DNA from: Pseudomonas sp.
GTDB lineage: Bacteria; Pseudomonadota; Gammaproteobacteria; Pseudomonadales; Pseudomonadaceae
Direction: 5' to 3'
Length of the DNA stretch: 64,000 nt
Assembly: GCA_030699825.1 (NCBI GenBank)
Contig: JAUYKV010000039.1
Location: forward strand, 1 to 64,000
The notes beneath the pieces were generated by a model. The model was given only the letters and a program-made list of their open reading frames with translations. It was not told where the DNA came from and ran no database searches. The first letter of the stretch is position 1. Each line of letters opens with the position of its first letter. Below, one piece after another: positions 28,192 through 36,392 of the stretch. The position numbers and the translations under genes were made by a program.

Positions 28192-29694
28192 TCAGGGGAT
28201 CTCCCAGTGGCCACCCCGCGCTGCGCCGATGCGGCGCAGCTTGCCTTGGGCCTTGAGTCTGTCGATGTAGGTGAGAATGGTACGCTTGGACAAGCCGAGC
28301 TGCTCCCCCAGGCTTCGCGTGCTGAGGGTAGGGTTCTCTTTGATCAGAGTCAGGATGGCCCCCTCGATGGCCTGCGCGCCTTTCGGTGAAACTATCGGTG
28401 AAGCTATCGGTGAAGCTATCGGTGAAGCGGCCAGAACGCTTTCCGGCCACAACAACTCGAGGCGAGTCTGCTCATAAGGCTCGAAATCGTCCGTCAGGGA
28501 CAGGCGGCCATTTATGCCTTGCCAACCTTGCCGAATCTTCGGCAGGCCTGAGCCGGCGCGTTCGCCGAGGCCGATCATCAAAAACATCTGGTGCAGCGTT
28601 CGGTTACGACAATCGCTTTCCCCACCAAGCAAGGCCACGGCCGGTGGCACGCGCATCAACCCGGGGTTGCGGAAGAGGAAGCCATTCCCGCGTTTGAACA
28701 CCTGGACTGCGGCGCGATCCGTGTAGTCCGCATGCACCAAGGTATTCACCAGGGCTTCGCGCAAGGCTTGGTGCACCTGGGTTTCGTCCAGGCGAATATC
28801 GTCTTTCAGAATAAAGGGCACCTTGAGATCGACGACCAGCTTGCGCGCCACCCGACGGTAGAAATCGAACAGGTTGCCCGACCAGCTTCCGTCAGGCACC
28901 AGGCGATCGAACCAGCGGGTTTGCGATGTCGTATCGGCCTGCTCCTGATAATCCAGAAAGTAGTAAGGGGCGGCCTCCTGAATGGATGACCAGCGTCCGA
29001 ACATCAACAAACCGGCGAGTGTCAGACCCTGTTCGCTGTTGTCGCGCTCTTGGCGCCAGCCGCCAAGCGAGCGTAAGAAATCCAGGTCGTCGAGACCTAT
29101 CCACGGGTGGTCGGGCTTGTGCGCCGAGAGCATGTGCCGGTAGGCGTGCAGGCTGTCGATCTCGAGGTCGGCAAGGGTAAAACCAGAGAGTATCTTGCTG
29201 TCCCGGCTGTCTTCGACTTGCTCGGCAAGCATGCGCTTGACCGTTTCGTCGTCGCAGTGCCGATCTCCCTCGTGAAGCCGTCGGTAGGTATTGCCATTGA
29301 AGGGATTGCCGTTCAGATAGACGGGCTTGTGCTTACGCCCTGCGGGGGGAACGTCCACAAGCACCACGTTGCCGCTGGCTAATTCCAGCTTGCGCACATG
29401 GGCATCGCTGAGCAGATTGACGCTGACCTTCTGGCGGTTGTTCAGGAGGTCGAACAGGGACTTGATGATGCGATCCGCTTGGGGCAAACCATGGGCTTCG
29501 AAATGCCCGCGGCGCTCCTTGACGCCGAGCACGATGAGCCCGCCATGGGTATTGGCGAAGGCGCTATAGGTCGACCAGAAATCGTCCGGCAGCTTGCCCT
29601 GTCCATCGGCCCCTGCAGCCAGTTTGCATTCCCGTTCGACCGATTCTCCGAACCGTTGCAGTTGCGCGAGTAGCTGCTGTTCCGTAGTGATCAT
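28192..29694 (-). CDS. AlbA_2/Schlafen-like ATP-binding protein with C-terminal winged helix, embedded in the jet operon
   Basis: The 500-residue protein has an AlbA_2 (Schlafen AAA_4-like, PF04326 type) domain at about 15-135 (FANTHGGLIVLGVKERRG), a HATPase-like segment at about 305-400 (REALVNTLVHADYTDRAAVQV), and a C-terminal helix-turn-helix (about 440-500, STRSLGEQLGLSKRTILTYI). It is not a core Wadjet component. Its ATG overlaps the jetB stop (ATGA), and jetC follows at 19 bp, so it is co-translated with the system. Such proteins are common embedded genes in type I restriction loci. A short tandem repeat forms the linker before the helix-turn-helix. Function unknown; regulation or an additional defence activity are both possible. 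Confidence 0.85.
   Translation of the reverse strand: MITTEQQLLAQLQRFGESVERECKLAAGADGQGKLPDDFWSTYSAFANTHGGLIVLGVKERRGHFEAHGLPQADRIIKSLFDLLNNRQKVSVNLLSDAHVRKLELASGNVVLVDVPPAGRKHKPVYLNGNPFNGNTYRRLHEGDRHCDDETVKRMLAEQVEDSRDSKILSGFTLADLEIDSLHAYRHMLSAHKPDHPWIGLDDLDFLRSLGGWRQERDNSEQGLTLAGLLMFGRWSSIQEAAPYYFLDYQEQADTTSQTRWFDRLVPDGSWSGNLFDFYRRVARKLVVDLKVPFILKDDIRLDETQVHQALREALVNTLVHADYTDRAAVQVFKRGNGFLFRNPGLMRVPPAVALLGGESDCRNRTLHQMFLMIGLGERAGSGLPKIRQGWQGINGRLSLTDDFEPYEQTRLELLWPESVLAASPIASPIASPIVSPKGAQAIEGAILTLIKENPTLSTRSLGEQLGLSKRTILTYIDRLKAQGKLRRIGAARGGHWEIP
28385..28432. repeat. four 12-bp tandem repeats inside the AlbA_2 gene
   Basis: GGTGAAGCTATC occurs twice exactly (28397, 28409), with a one-base variant GGTGAAACTATC before and a diverged copy after. 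On the coding strand it encodes SPIASPIASPIVSP at about residues 421-437, between the ATPase-like part and the winged helix. A unit of 12 bp keeps the frame when copy number changes, so the linker length can vary without loss of the protein. Confidence 0.8.
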
Positions 29695-30296
29695 GGGCTG
29701 TCATCCTTGTCGGCTATTCGTCCTGTGTAGTCGCGCAGGCGCTGGTCGAATTCGTTGAGCCATTGGGCGTCGACATAGGCCTTGAGGATGCGCCGCACCT
29801 CGAACTGCTCGTCCTTGCCGCGCAGGCGGCGGAGGAAGCCGAGTTCCACCACCTTGGCGATATGCGCGTCGATGCGGTCGGCCAGCTTGGCCTCGTTGCT
29901 GCCTTCGGCGAGAAACAGCCGCAGCAGATCGGCGATCTGCTCGCGGGAGAGAATCAAACGGGCCTCGCCGCTGCTGGCGTCGAACTCGGCCAGGCGCTTG
30001 CGCAGCAGGGCCAGCAGCAGACTCACGGGGTAGCTGAGCTGGCGCCGGGTGATCAGCCGCGGCAGGGCGACCTGGCCCGGCGCCGTCTGGTCCTCCTCCT
30101 GGCGCTGGCGCAGGTAGGCATAGCCCTCGGCCTCGTCGAGGATCAACTGCAGGCCGAGCACGCCGAGGTAGTCGCGCACCCGGCTCTGCAGGTCGAGCAG
30201 GCTCTGCCACAGGGCTGGATCGTCTTCCTGATAGAGCACGCCCTTGAACAGGGCAATCAGCGGCAGGGACAGGGCGGAGTCAGGGGCGTCGGACAT
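29691..30296 (-). CDS. jetB: Wadjet kleisin-associated subunit JetB (MksE; DUF4194)
   Basis: JetB is the small winged-helix (KITE-like) partner that bridges the kleisin JetA and the SMC JetC. The start at 30296 (MSDAPDSALSLPLIALFKGVL) gives 201 residues, normal for DUF4194; the frame extension to 30509 is shadow of the nuclease gene. Motifs such as LPRLITRRQLSYPVSLLLALLRKRL are typical. Its first 17 bp lie inside the 3' end of the DUF1016 gene, and its stop overlaps the next start. Confidence 0.9.
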   Translation of the reverse strand: MSDAPDSALSLPLIALFKGVLYQEDDPALWQSLLDLQSRVRDYLGVLGLQLILDEAEGYAYLRQRQEEDQTAPGQVALPRLITRRQLSYPVSLLLALLRKRLAEFDASSGEARLILSREQIADLLRLFLAEGSNEAKLADRIDAHIAKVVELGFLRRLRGKDEQFEVRRILKAYVDAQWLNEFDQRLRDYTGRIADKDDSP

Positions 30297-31350
30297 GGGC
30301 TTCTCTGGAAGTACCATCATTGGTTGCCAGCTCGCGCTCGATCTGTTCGATGCTGGGCAAACTGGTTTGCAACTCGGCTGGCAGGGATTCGAGCAATTTG
30401 TATTCGGCAATGCCCATGGGCTGGCTTCTATCGCCCAACGCATATTCGGCCACGATTTTATTTTTGCTCTTGCAGAGCAAGAGGCCAATGGTCGGGTTGT
30501 CGTGCTCACCTTTGACTTGGCGATCCATAGCCGTCATATAAAAACCAAGCTGCCCCAAGTGCTCTGGCTTGAATTTTCCACCCTTGAGTTCGATCACCAC
30601 ATAGCAACGCAGCTTGAGGTGGTAGAACAGCAGGTCGATGAAGAACTCGTCGCCACCCACATCCAGCAGCACCTGCCGTCCGACGAAGGCAAAGCCCGCG
30701 CCCAATTCCAGCAAGAATTCGGTGACATGTTTCACCAAGGCGGTTTCGACTTCGCGCTCTTGGGCCTTTTCCGTCAGGCCTAGAAAGTCGAAACGATAGG
30801 GGTCTTTCAGCGATTCGCGGGCCAGATCGGACTGCGGACTAGGCAGGTTGGCGGTGAAATTGGTGACCGCCTTGCCTGTGCGTTCCAGTAATCGGGTTTC
30901 AATCTGCATCACCAGAATATTGCGCGACCAATTGTGCTCGATGGCCTTGGCCGCATACCAGCGGCGGGTCTGGGGGCCAGGCAGCTTGTCCAGCAGCGCC
31001 AAGTGGTGATACCAAGGCAATTGTGCAAGCACCTCTTGCACAAATAGTGCATCCGGCCAGGCCTCGGCGAAGGCTCGCATGTATTTGAGATTGCGCGGGG
31101 AAAACCCTTTCATGTCAGGAAAGGCGCTACGCAAGTCATGGGCCAGCCGCTCGATCACCTTCGCACCCCAGCCCTGCTGTGCCTGCCGGGTCAAAATATC
31201 GTTGCCGATCTGCCAGTAGAGCAGCACCAGTTCGCGGTTCACCGCCAGCGTGGCGCGCTGCTGGGCATTGTGGATGCGACCCTTGAGGTCGGCCAGCCAG
31301 TCGCCGTAGCCTTCGGGTGGCGTGCTCAGGCTAACAGGGGTGTCGCTCAT
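30280..31350 (-). CDS. DUF1016 (YhcG-type) PD-(D/E)XK nuclease-domain protein embedded in the jet operon
   Basis: The 356-residue protein has the DUF1016 N-terminal helical domain (about 15-160) and a C-terminal PD-(D/E)XK nuclease fold with D239 in DEFFIDLLFYH and E254-x-K256 in VVIELKGGKF. All catalytic residues are present, so it may be active. It is not part of the known JetABCD core. It follows jetA by 58 bp and overlaps jetB by 17 bp. DUF1016 proteins are frequent passengers of type I restriction loci. It could be an added effector, a competing selfish gene or a regulator. Confidence 0.88.
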   Translation of the reverse strand: MSDTPVSLSTPPEGYGDWLADLKGRIHNAQQRATLAVNRELVLLYWQIGNDILTRQAQQGWGAKVIERLAHDLRSAFPDMKGFSPRNLKYMRAFAEAWPDALFVQEVLAQLPWYHHLALLDKLPGPQTRRWYAAKAIEHNWSRNILVMQIETRLLERTGKAVTNFTANLPSPQSDLARESLKDPYRFDFLGLTEKAQEREVETALVKHVTEFLLELGAGFAFVGRQVLLDVGGDEFFIDLLFYHLKLRCYVVIELKGGKFKPEHLGQLGFYMTAMDRQVKGEHDNPTIGLLLCKSKNKIVAEYALGDRSQPMGIAEYKLLESLPAELQTSLPSIEQIERELATNDGTSREAHVRRP

Positions 31351-31408
31351 GGCTTTTCCCTCATGGTTTTTTCGGCCGGTCTAATTAGGGGCATTCCGGC
31401 AGTCCAAA

Positions 31409-32845
31409 CTAACGGCTGAAAACGATCAGGGGAATGGCGGCGCGGCGCTGGATGCCCTGGGCGTCGCGCCAGGTGATCAGTTGCGTCTGGCCGTCATCGA
31501 AGACGCTGTGTTTGTCGCCGGTGGCCAGTTCCAGATAGGCGACCAACTCGGCCAGGCCCTGCTGCAGCGGGTGGCGTTGCAGCAGTTCGCCGAGGTTGAT
31601 CCGCGTCTCGCTCTGCAGGGCGCGGCGGATCTGCCCGAGCAGGCGCGCCTTGTCGATCTGTACCTGATCGAACAATGCGTCGTGGTCGCCTTCGGGTTCG
31701 CCTTCGAGGAGGATCTGCTGCTCGATCCGCGGTTTCAGCGGCGGGCTGTACAGCGGCCGGTCCAGGGCCAGGTTGAGGCTGGGGACGGCGTCGTCCAGGC
31801 TCAGCGGCAGCTCGCTCGGTGGACGTTCGCGCAGCTGCAGGGCCTGGCCTTCGATGTCGCGTAGCAGGCGCATGATCCGCCGGTTCTCCAGCCAGGCCTG
31901 GTCGTCCAGATAACGGCGCAACTGCTCGGACAGGCGCGCCACGGTGCGCTGCGCGGTTTCCCCGGCTTCCAGCCAGTCGTAGTGCATGCGTAGCAGGCGC
32001 CGGTCCGGCTCCAGGCTCTGCACCGGGGCCAGGGCGAAGACCTGCTGCAGCAGCTCGGACAGCTCTTCCTGGCGTGCCGGCGACATCAGAAAATCCCAGA
32101 AGGCGCGGAAGCTGCGGCCCTGGTCGGAGTCGGCGATGGCCTCGTGCTCGCCGAAGATCTCGCCGATCAGCTCGCCCTTGCTGCCTTCCCAGGTGGCGAT
32201 GCGTTCGCGTACGACGCGATCGAGGTCACGGAAGTTCTGCTCCACCTCGCGAAAGTCCGCCAGCAGGCTGCGGGCGCTGGCGGCGACTTCGAGAAAGCGT
32301 TCCTTGACCCGCGTCTCGTCCATCAGCTCGAGCTGGCCGGCGCGAATCTGGGCGATCTCCTGGTCGATGCCGGCCTTGCGCTTCTCCAGCTCATGGATGC
32401 GCGCCGCGGGGTCGGTCTCGCTGCCCTCGACCATCTGCTTGAGCAGCTCGAAGATGGTCAGCAGGCGCGACTCGGTGCCGACGAACTGGCGTTTGCTCAG
32501 GCTGGCCAGCCATTCGATGGCCTTCTCGCTGGCGGCGCTCAGTTCGAAGTGCGCCTCGTCGCCGCTGGCCGGGTAATACTTGCGCAGCCAGCCGTTGGCG
32601 TTGTCTGCCCATTCGTCGAGGTAGGCCGCGGCCGCCCGCGGAAAGGCCTCGGCGCCCTGGGTCTGGCGCAGGGCATAGAGATGATCTTCCAGGCGCGAGG
32701 CCAGGCTGTGCTGATCGAGGCTGCGCAGGTTGGGCACCCGAAAGGTGCGCTCGAGGAAGCTGACGATCAGCGGCGCATGCGGCGAACAGAGCAGGCGCCA
32801 GGCTGGGTGGTGCTGGCGCAGGCTGGCGAGCTGCTGGTAGTCCAT
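31409..32845 (-). CDS. jetA: Wadjet kleisin subunit JetA (MksF; DUF3375)
   Basis: JetA is the kleisin-like scaffold of the Wadjet complex. The ATG at 32845 ([19 protein letters not shown]) gives 478 residues, normal for DUF3375, with the conserved helical N-terminal region FLERTFR and a long central coiled coil (about 185-290). The frame upstream of the ATG is apeB shadow sequence. The start shares one base with the apeB stop (TGATG), so no separate promoter or leader separates it from apeB. Confidence 0.9.
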   Translation of the reverse strand: MDYQQLASLRQHHPAWRLLCSPHAPLIVSFLERTFRVPNLRSLDQHSLASRLEDHLYALRQTQGAEAFPRAAAAYLDEWADNANGWLRKYYPASGDEAHFELSAASEKAIEWLASLSKRQFVGTESRLLTIFELLKQMVEGSETDPAARIHELEKRKAGIDQEIAQIRAGQLELMDETRVKERFLEVAASARSLLADFREVEQNFRDLDRVVRERIATWEGSKGELIGEIFGEHEAIADSDQGRSFRAFWDFLMSPARQEELSELLQQVFALAPVQSLEPDRRLLRMHYDWLEAGETAQRTVARLSEQLRRYLDDQAWLENRRIMRLLRDIEGQALQLRERPPSELPLSLDDAVPSLNLALDRPLYSPPLKPRIEQQILLEGEPEGDHDALFDQVQIDKARLLGQIRRALQSETRINLGELLQRHPLQQGLAELVAYLELATGDKHSVFDDGQTQLITWRDAQGIQRRAAIPLIVFSR

Positions 32846-34134
32846 CAGGGCAACTCGGCGCTCGCGTAGAACGCGGTCAGCACCTTGACCAGGTGGGCCA
32901 GGTCGTGGCTGCCGGCCAGTTCGCGGATCGAGTGCATGGCGAAGGTCGGCAGGCCGATGTCGACGGTGCGCACGCCGAGCTGGCTGGCGGTGATCGGGCC
33001 GATGGTCGAGCCGCAGCCCATGTCGCTGCGGCTGACGAAACTCTGTACCGGCACTTCGTTTTCCAGGCACAGGTGGCGGAAGAAGCCGGCGGTCTCGCTG
33101 CTGGTGGCGTAGCGCTGGTTGCTGTTGATTTTGATCACCGGGCCGGCGTTGAGCTTGGGGCCGTGGTTGTCGTCGTGTTTGTCCGGGTAGTTGGGATGTA
33201 CGGCGTGGGCGTTGTCGGCGGAGACCAGCAAGGAGCGCTGGATGGTCCGCACGAAGCCTTCACCTTCCGGCAGCACGCGGCGCAGCACCTGTTCGAGCAT
33301 CGGCCCGTCGGCGCCACAGGCCGAGCTGGAGCCGACCTCTTCGTGGTCGGTGCAGACCAGCACGCAGCTTTCTGCGTCCGGTGCGGCTATTAGCGCCTGC
33401 AGCCCGGCGTAGCAGGACAGCAGGTTGTCCAGGCGCGCGCCGGCGATGAAGTCGCCGTTCAGACCGATCACCGCTGCCGCTTGGGTGTCGTAGAAGCTCA
33501 GTTCGAAGTCGAGCACGGCGTCGGCGTTGAAGTCGTGCTCGCGCGCCAGTTGCTCGGTGAGCAGGGCGCGGAAGTCCGCCGCCTCGGGGTCGGCGAGCTG
33601 GGCGAGGATCGGCGGCAGCTCGGTTTGTGCGTTGATCGGCCAACCCTGGTTGGCCTCGCGGTTGAGGTGGATGGCCAGGTTGGGGATCACCGCGATTGGC
33701 GCCTGGAAGTCGATCAGCTGGCTTTCCACTCTGGCGTCACGGCGGTAGGTCACCCGTCCGGCCAGCGACAGGTCGCGGTCGAACCAGGGGGTGAACAGGG
33801 CGCCGCCGTAGACTTCCACGCCGAGCTGGAAGAAGCCCTGGCGCTGCAGCTCCGGCTGCGGCTTGACCCGCAGGCAGGGACTGTCGGTATGGGCGCCGAC
33901 CAGGCGCAGGCCACCTTCCAGCGGCGAACGCTGGCCCAGCTTGAAGGCAATCAGCGACGAGTCGTTGCGGGTCACGTAATAACGACCGCCCGCAGCGGTA
34001 TGCCAGGGCGCGCGTTCGTCGAGCTGTTGAAAACCCGCGGTTTCGAGGCGCTTGGCCAAACTGGCGGTGGCATGAAAGGGGGTGGGCGAGGCCTTGAGAA
34101 AGTCGATCAGGCCTTGATTGAGTTCTTCGCGCAT
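32845..34134 (-). CDS. apeB: M18 family aspartyl aminopeptidase
   Basis: This cytoplasmic zinc aminopeptidase removes N-terminal acidic residues. The ATG at 34134 ([22 protein letters not shown]) gives 429 residues, the family length; a frame extension to 34185 is unlikely. M18 metal ligands are seen in [29 protein letters not shown] and near the C terminus in [13 protein letters not shown]. It is a housekeeping Pseudomonas gene; here it is the promoter-proximal gene of a unit continuing into jetA. Confidence 0.94.
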   Translation of the reverse strand: MREELNQGLIDFLKASPTPFHATASLAKRLETAGFQQLDERAPWHTAAGGRYYVTRNDSSLIAFKLGQRSPLEGGLRLVGAHTDSPCLRVKPQPELQRQGFFQLGVEVYGGALFTPWFDRDLSLAGRVTYRRDARVESQLIDFQAPIAVIPNLAIHLNREANQGWPINAQTELPPILAQLADPEAADFRALLTEQLAREHDFNADAVLDFELSFYDTQAAAVIGLNGDFIAGARLDNLLSCYAGLQALIAAPDAESCVLVCTDHEEVGSSSACGADGPMLEQVLRRVLPEGEGFVRTIQRSLLVSADNAHAVHPNYPDKHDDNHGPKLNAGPVIKINSNQRYATSSETAGFFRHLCLENEVPVQSFVSRSDMGCGSTIGPITASQLGVRTVDIGLPTFAMHSIRELAGSHDLAHLVKVLTAFYASAELP

Positions 34135-34206
34135 GGGGCACTCCTGGCGGCAATGCCCGGAGTTTATCGGAATTGACCGGCGCATTGGCGCCTGCAGCGT
34201 AACGGA

Positions 34207-34917
34207 TCAGGCCGGGATGGCGACCAGGCTGAGCAGATGGCCGTCGAACTCGGCGAACTGGCCATCCAGTTCGCTGCCCGCCGGCCAGTCGCCGCTCAGC
34301 TCGATCAGCAGGCGCAGGCGCGCGCTGCCGTCCTCAAAGCAGCTCAGCAGCTCGGCGTCCTGGAAGTAGAAGCGCTGCAATACCAGGGGGTAGAGCGCCT
34401 TGAACAGGCTTTCCTTGAACGAGAAGCTCAGGCTGATGAGCCAGGCCCGTTGCTCGGCTGTCAGGCCCTGCAACTGCTGCAGTTCGCCGGGGGTGAGGAT
34501 TTCTCCGGCCAGGCGTTCGGCGCGCGCCGGCGCCAGCCTGCGCTCGACATCCAGACCGAGGCCGCGCCAGGTGCTGGCGTGCGCCACCATGGCCCCGGCC
34601 CAGCCGCTGCCGTGGGTGATCGATCCGCTGACCTCGGCCGGCCACTGCGGTGCACGGTCGGCACCGATCCCCGGCACCGCGGCCGTGCCGGTCACGCGGC
34701 GCAGGGCTTCGCGCGCGCACAAGCGGCCGGCGAGGTATTCGGTCTGGCGTTTGGCCACACCGTTGACGGCGGCGATACCGCAGCGCTCGAAGTCCCCGGC
34801 GGCGAGCTGTGCAGGGTCGAACCGGGTGCTGATCAGTTGCACGCCGGGCAGCACCCGGGGCAGCGGCCAGTGATCGCTCAGGGCGGTGCAGCAAGAAGGC
34901 AGGTAGAGGTCGCTCAT
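34207..34917 (-). CDS. 4'-phosphopantetheinyl transferase (EntD/PcpS type)
   Basis: The 236-residue enzyme transfers phosphopantetheine from CoA to carrier proteins. Motifs of the EntD/Sfp class are present: SGSITHGSGWAGAMVA, the magnesium motif GLDVE, and SFKESLFKALYP. In P. aeruginosa a single PcpS serves fatty-acid and siderophore synthesis; this is probably the equivalent enzyme. It lies 72 bp upstream of apeB on the same strand and may be cotranscribed with it. Confidence 0.87.
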   Translation of the reverse strand: MSDLYLPSCCTALSDHWPLPRVLPGVQLISTRFDPAQLAAGDFERCGIAAVNGVAKRQTEYLAGRLCAREALRRVTGTAAVPGIGADRAPQWPAEVSGSITHGSGWAGAMVAHASTWRGLGLDVERRLAPARAERLAGEILTPGELQQLQGLTAEQRAWLISLSFSFKESLFKALYPLVLQRFYFQDAELLSCFEDGSARLRLLIELSGDWPAGSELDGQFAEFDGHLLSLVAIPA

Positions 34918-35000
34918 GCCGGCATTCTGCCGCTTGCCGTGGCGGCCCGCCAGCCGCAGGCGCGGTTACATTTCTTTGCACAGCGACAACAAAGCTAAAC

Positions 35001-35143
35001 CCATGGGCCTGTGGATCTTTGTCAGACTGACGGCTGCGTTGCTTCGGGAGCGCAGGTGAGGTTGTTATTGCGCGCGGTGCGAGCCGGGTGCGACTTTTCT
35101 CTGAGAATGAGTGCGGGAGCCCGATTGGGCTCCCGTTTTTTTT
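35001..35143 (+). ncRNA. candidate small RNA ending in a strong terminator
   Basis: A strong plus-strand terminator ends at 35143 but no plus-strand coding gene precedes it; the nearest gene (phosphopantetheinyl transferase) is divergent and begins at 34917. GCTAAAC at 34994-35000 resembles a stationary-phase sigma-factor -10 region, which would give a transcript of roughly 135-145 nt. No reading frame with a ribosome-binding site was seen inside. The 5' end given here is a guess. Confidence 0.35.
35115..35143 (+). terminator. rho-independent terminator (orphan)
   Basis: A 9-bp stem, CGGGAGCCC / GGGCTCCCG with loop GATT-like, is followed by eight T residues. It is a textbook terminator with no coding gene upstream on the same strand. 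Confidence 0.85.
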
Positions 35144-35243
35144 AGTGCCCGCGACAAACTGTCATCTTGTGTTCATCTGTCCTATTTAGCTTGATTGGCA
35201 TATGCCTTTGTCGGCCACAGCAATCAAACGGGAGGAACCAGCA

Positions 35244-35330
35244 ATGGATGACTATCAAGAAGAGCTGCTCGAATCGCGTGCCTTTGATCAGGATGACGCC
35301 GAGCCGGTTGAAGACGCCACCGAGATTTGA
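35244..35330 (+). CDS. 28-residue acidic microprotein
   Basis: A 28-codon frame starts with ATG at 35244, 8 bp after a strong GGGAGGA ribosome-binding site (35230-35236), and ends with TGA. The product is MDDYQEELLESRAFDQDD followed by AEPVEDATEI, with 12 acidic and one basic residue, no membrane segment and no signal. The ideal ribosome-binding site and biased composition argue that it is translated. Function unknown. It lies between the orphan terminator and the convergent araC-type gene. Confidence 0.65.
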   Translation: MDDYQEELLESRAFDQDDAEPVEDATEI

Positions 35331-35354
35331 GTCGCGCTCGCCTGTCACAGGCCG

Positions 35355-36392
35355 TTAGCCGGCCTGGCGTTGGGCGCGGCGGTATTCGCCCGGGGTCTGT
35401 CGGTTCCAACGTTTGAAGGCGCGCTGGAAGGCCTCGGCCGAGGCGAAGCCGAGCAGGTAGGCGATTTCGCCGAAGGCCAGCTCGGTGTCGCGGATATAGG
35501 CCATGGCCAGGTCACGGCGGGTGTCGTTGAGGATGGCGCGAAACTGCGTGCCTTCCTCGGCCAGTTTGCGCCGCAGGGTCCAGGTCGGCAGCTGCAGGCT
35601 CGCGGCGACTTCCTGCAGGTCGGGCTCGCGGCCGTGCAGCAGCGGTCCGAGCAGGCGGGTGATGCGCTCGCGCAGGCTGCGGGTGCGGGTCAGCAGCTCG
35701 AGTTCACGTTCGCAGATTGCCAGCAGCTGGTGCCAGGTGCTCGGGCAGTGCTCGGGATTGCGCAGGTTGAGCGTGCTCTGCTGCAGACGCAGTTGATTGT
35801 GTTCGGCGGCAAACTCCACGGGGCCGTCGAACAGCTCGCCGTACTGCGCTCCATAAGAGGGCGCGGAAAACTCGATCTGAATTTTATCCACGCTCAGGCG
35901 TTGCCTGGCCAGGTTGCCCAGTTGCTGGGCCCAGCCGGCCAGCACCGAGTCGACCACGAAGCGGTTGTAGGCGTTGTACGGGCTGATCGAATAGAAGCGC
36001 AGCCAGGCGCCGCGGGCATCTTCGTGCAGGCTGGACTGGCCGCGGTAGTTGGCGGCATACAGCGGCTCGAAGCGGATCAGGGCGCGGGCCGCTTCGCGCA
36101 CGGTTGGCGCCTGGGCGGCGGTAACGCCGGCCAGGCCGGCCTGGCTCAGGCGACTCAGGCGGCCCATCAGCAGGCCGAGGCCGGGTTCGCCGGTCAGTTG
36201 CATCGCCGCATGACCCAGGCGCATGTAGCGCGGGATCGACAGGCGCGCGCCGGGTTCGGCCAGGCGTGCGGCATCCAGGCCGAACTGCTCGAGCAGCGGC
36301 AGCGGATCCTGCCCAAGCTGCTGCACGGCGTCGGCCAGGCTGTGAATGAAACCGACCGAAAGATCGCCAAGGCGCACCCGTTGCGGCTTCAC
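35355..36392 (-). CDS. AraC family regulator with arabinose-binding-like N-terminal domain
   Basis: The 345-residue protein has the PF12625-type N-terminal region (about 20-205) found in OruR/ArgR-like and lipid-related AraC regulators, then the double helix-turn-helix (about 245-340; LQEVAASLQLPTWTLRRKLAEEG and FGEIAYLLGFASAEAFQRAFKRW). Its start overlaps the preceding gene's stop by 4 bp, so it is second in a two-gene operon. Being divergent from fadH across the pair, it could control fatty-acid or lipid genes; this is inference only. Confidence 0.87.
   Translation of the reverse strand: MKPQRVRLGDLSVGFIHSLADAVQQLGQDPLPLLEQFGLDAARLAEPGARLSIPRYMRLGHAAMQLTGEPGLGLLMGRLSRLSQAGLAGVTAAQAPTVREAARALIRFEPLYAANYRGQSSLHEDARGAWLRFYSISPYNAYNRFVVDSVLAGWAQQLGNLARQRLSVDKIQIEFSAPSYGAQYGELFDGPVEFAAEHNQLRLQQSTLNLRNPEHCPSTWHQLLAICERELELLTRTRSLRERITRLLGPLLHGREPDLQEVAASLQLPTWTLRRKLAEEGTQFRAILNDTRRDLAMAYIRDTELAFGEIAYLLGFASAEAFQRAFKRWNRQTPGEYRRAQRQAG

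Noticed and set aside
28385..28432. Possible CRISPR or phase-variation switch
   Set aside because: Direct 12-bp units have no spacers, so it is not CRISPR; the unit is a multiple of 3, so copy changes do not switch the frame on or off.
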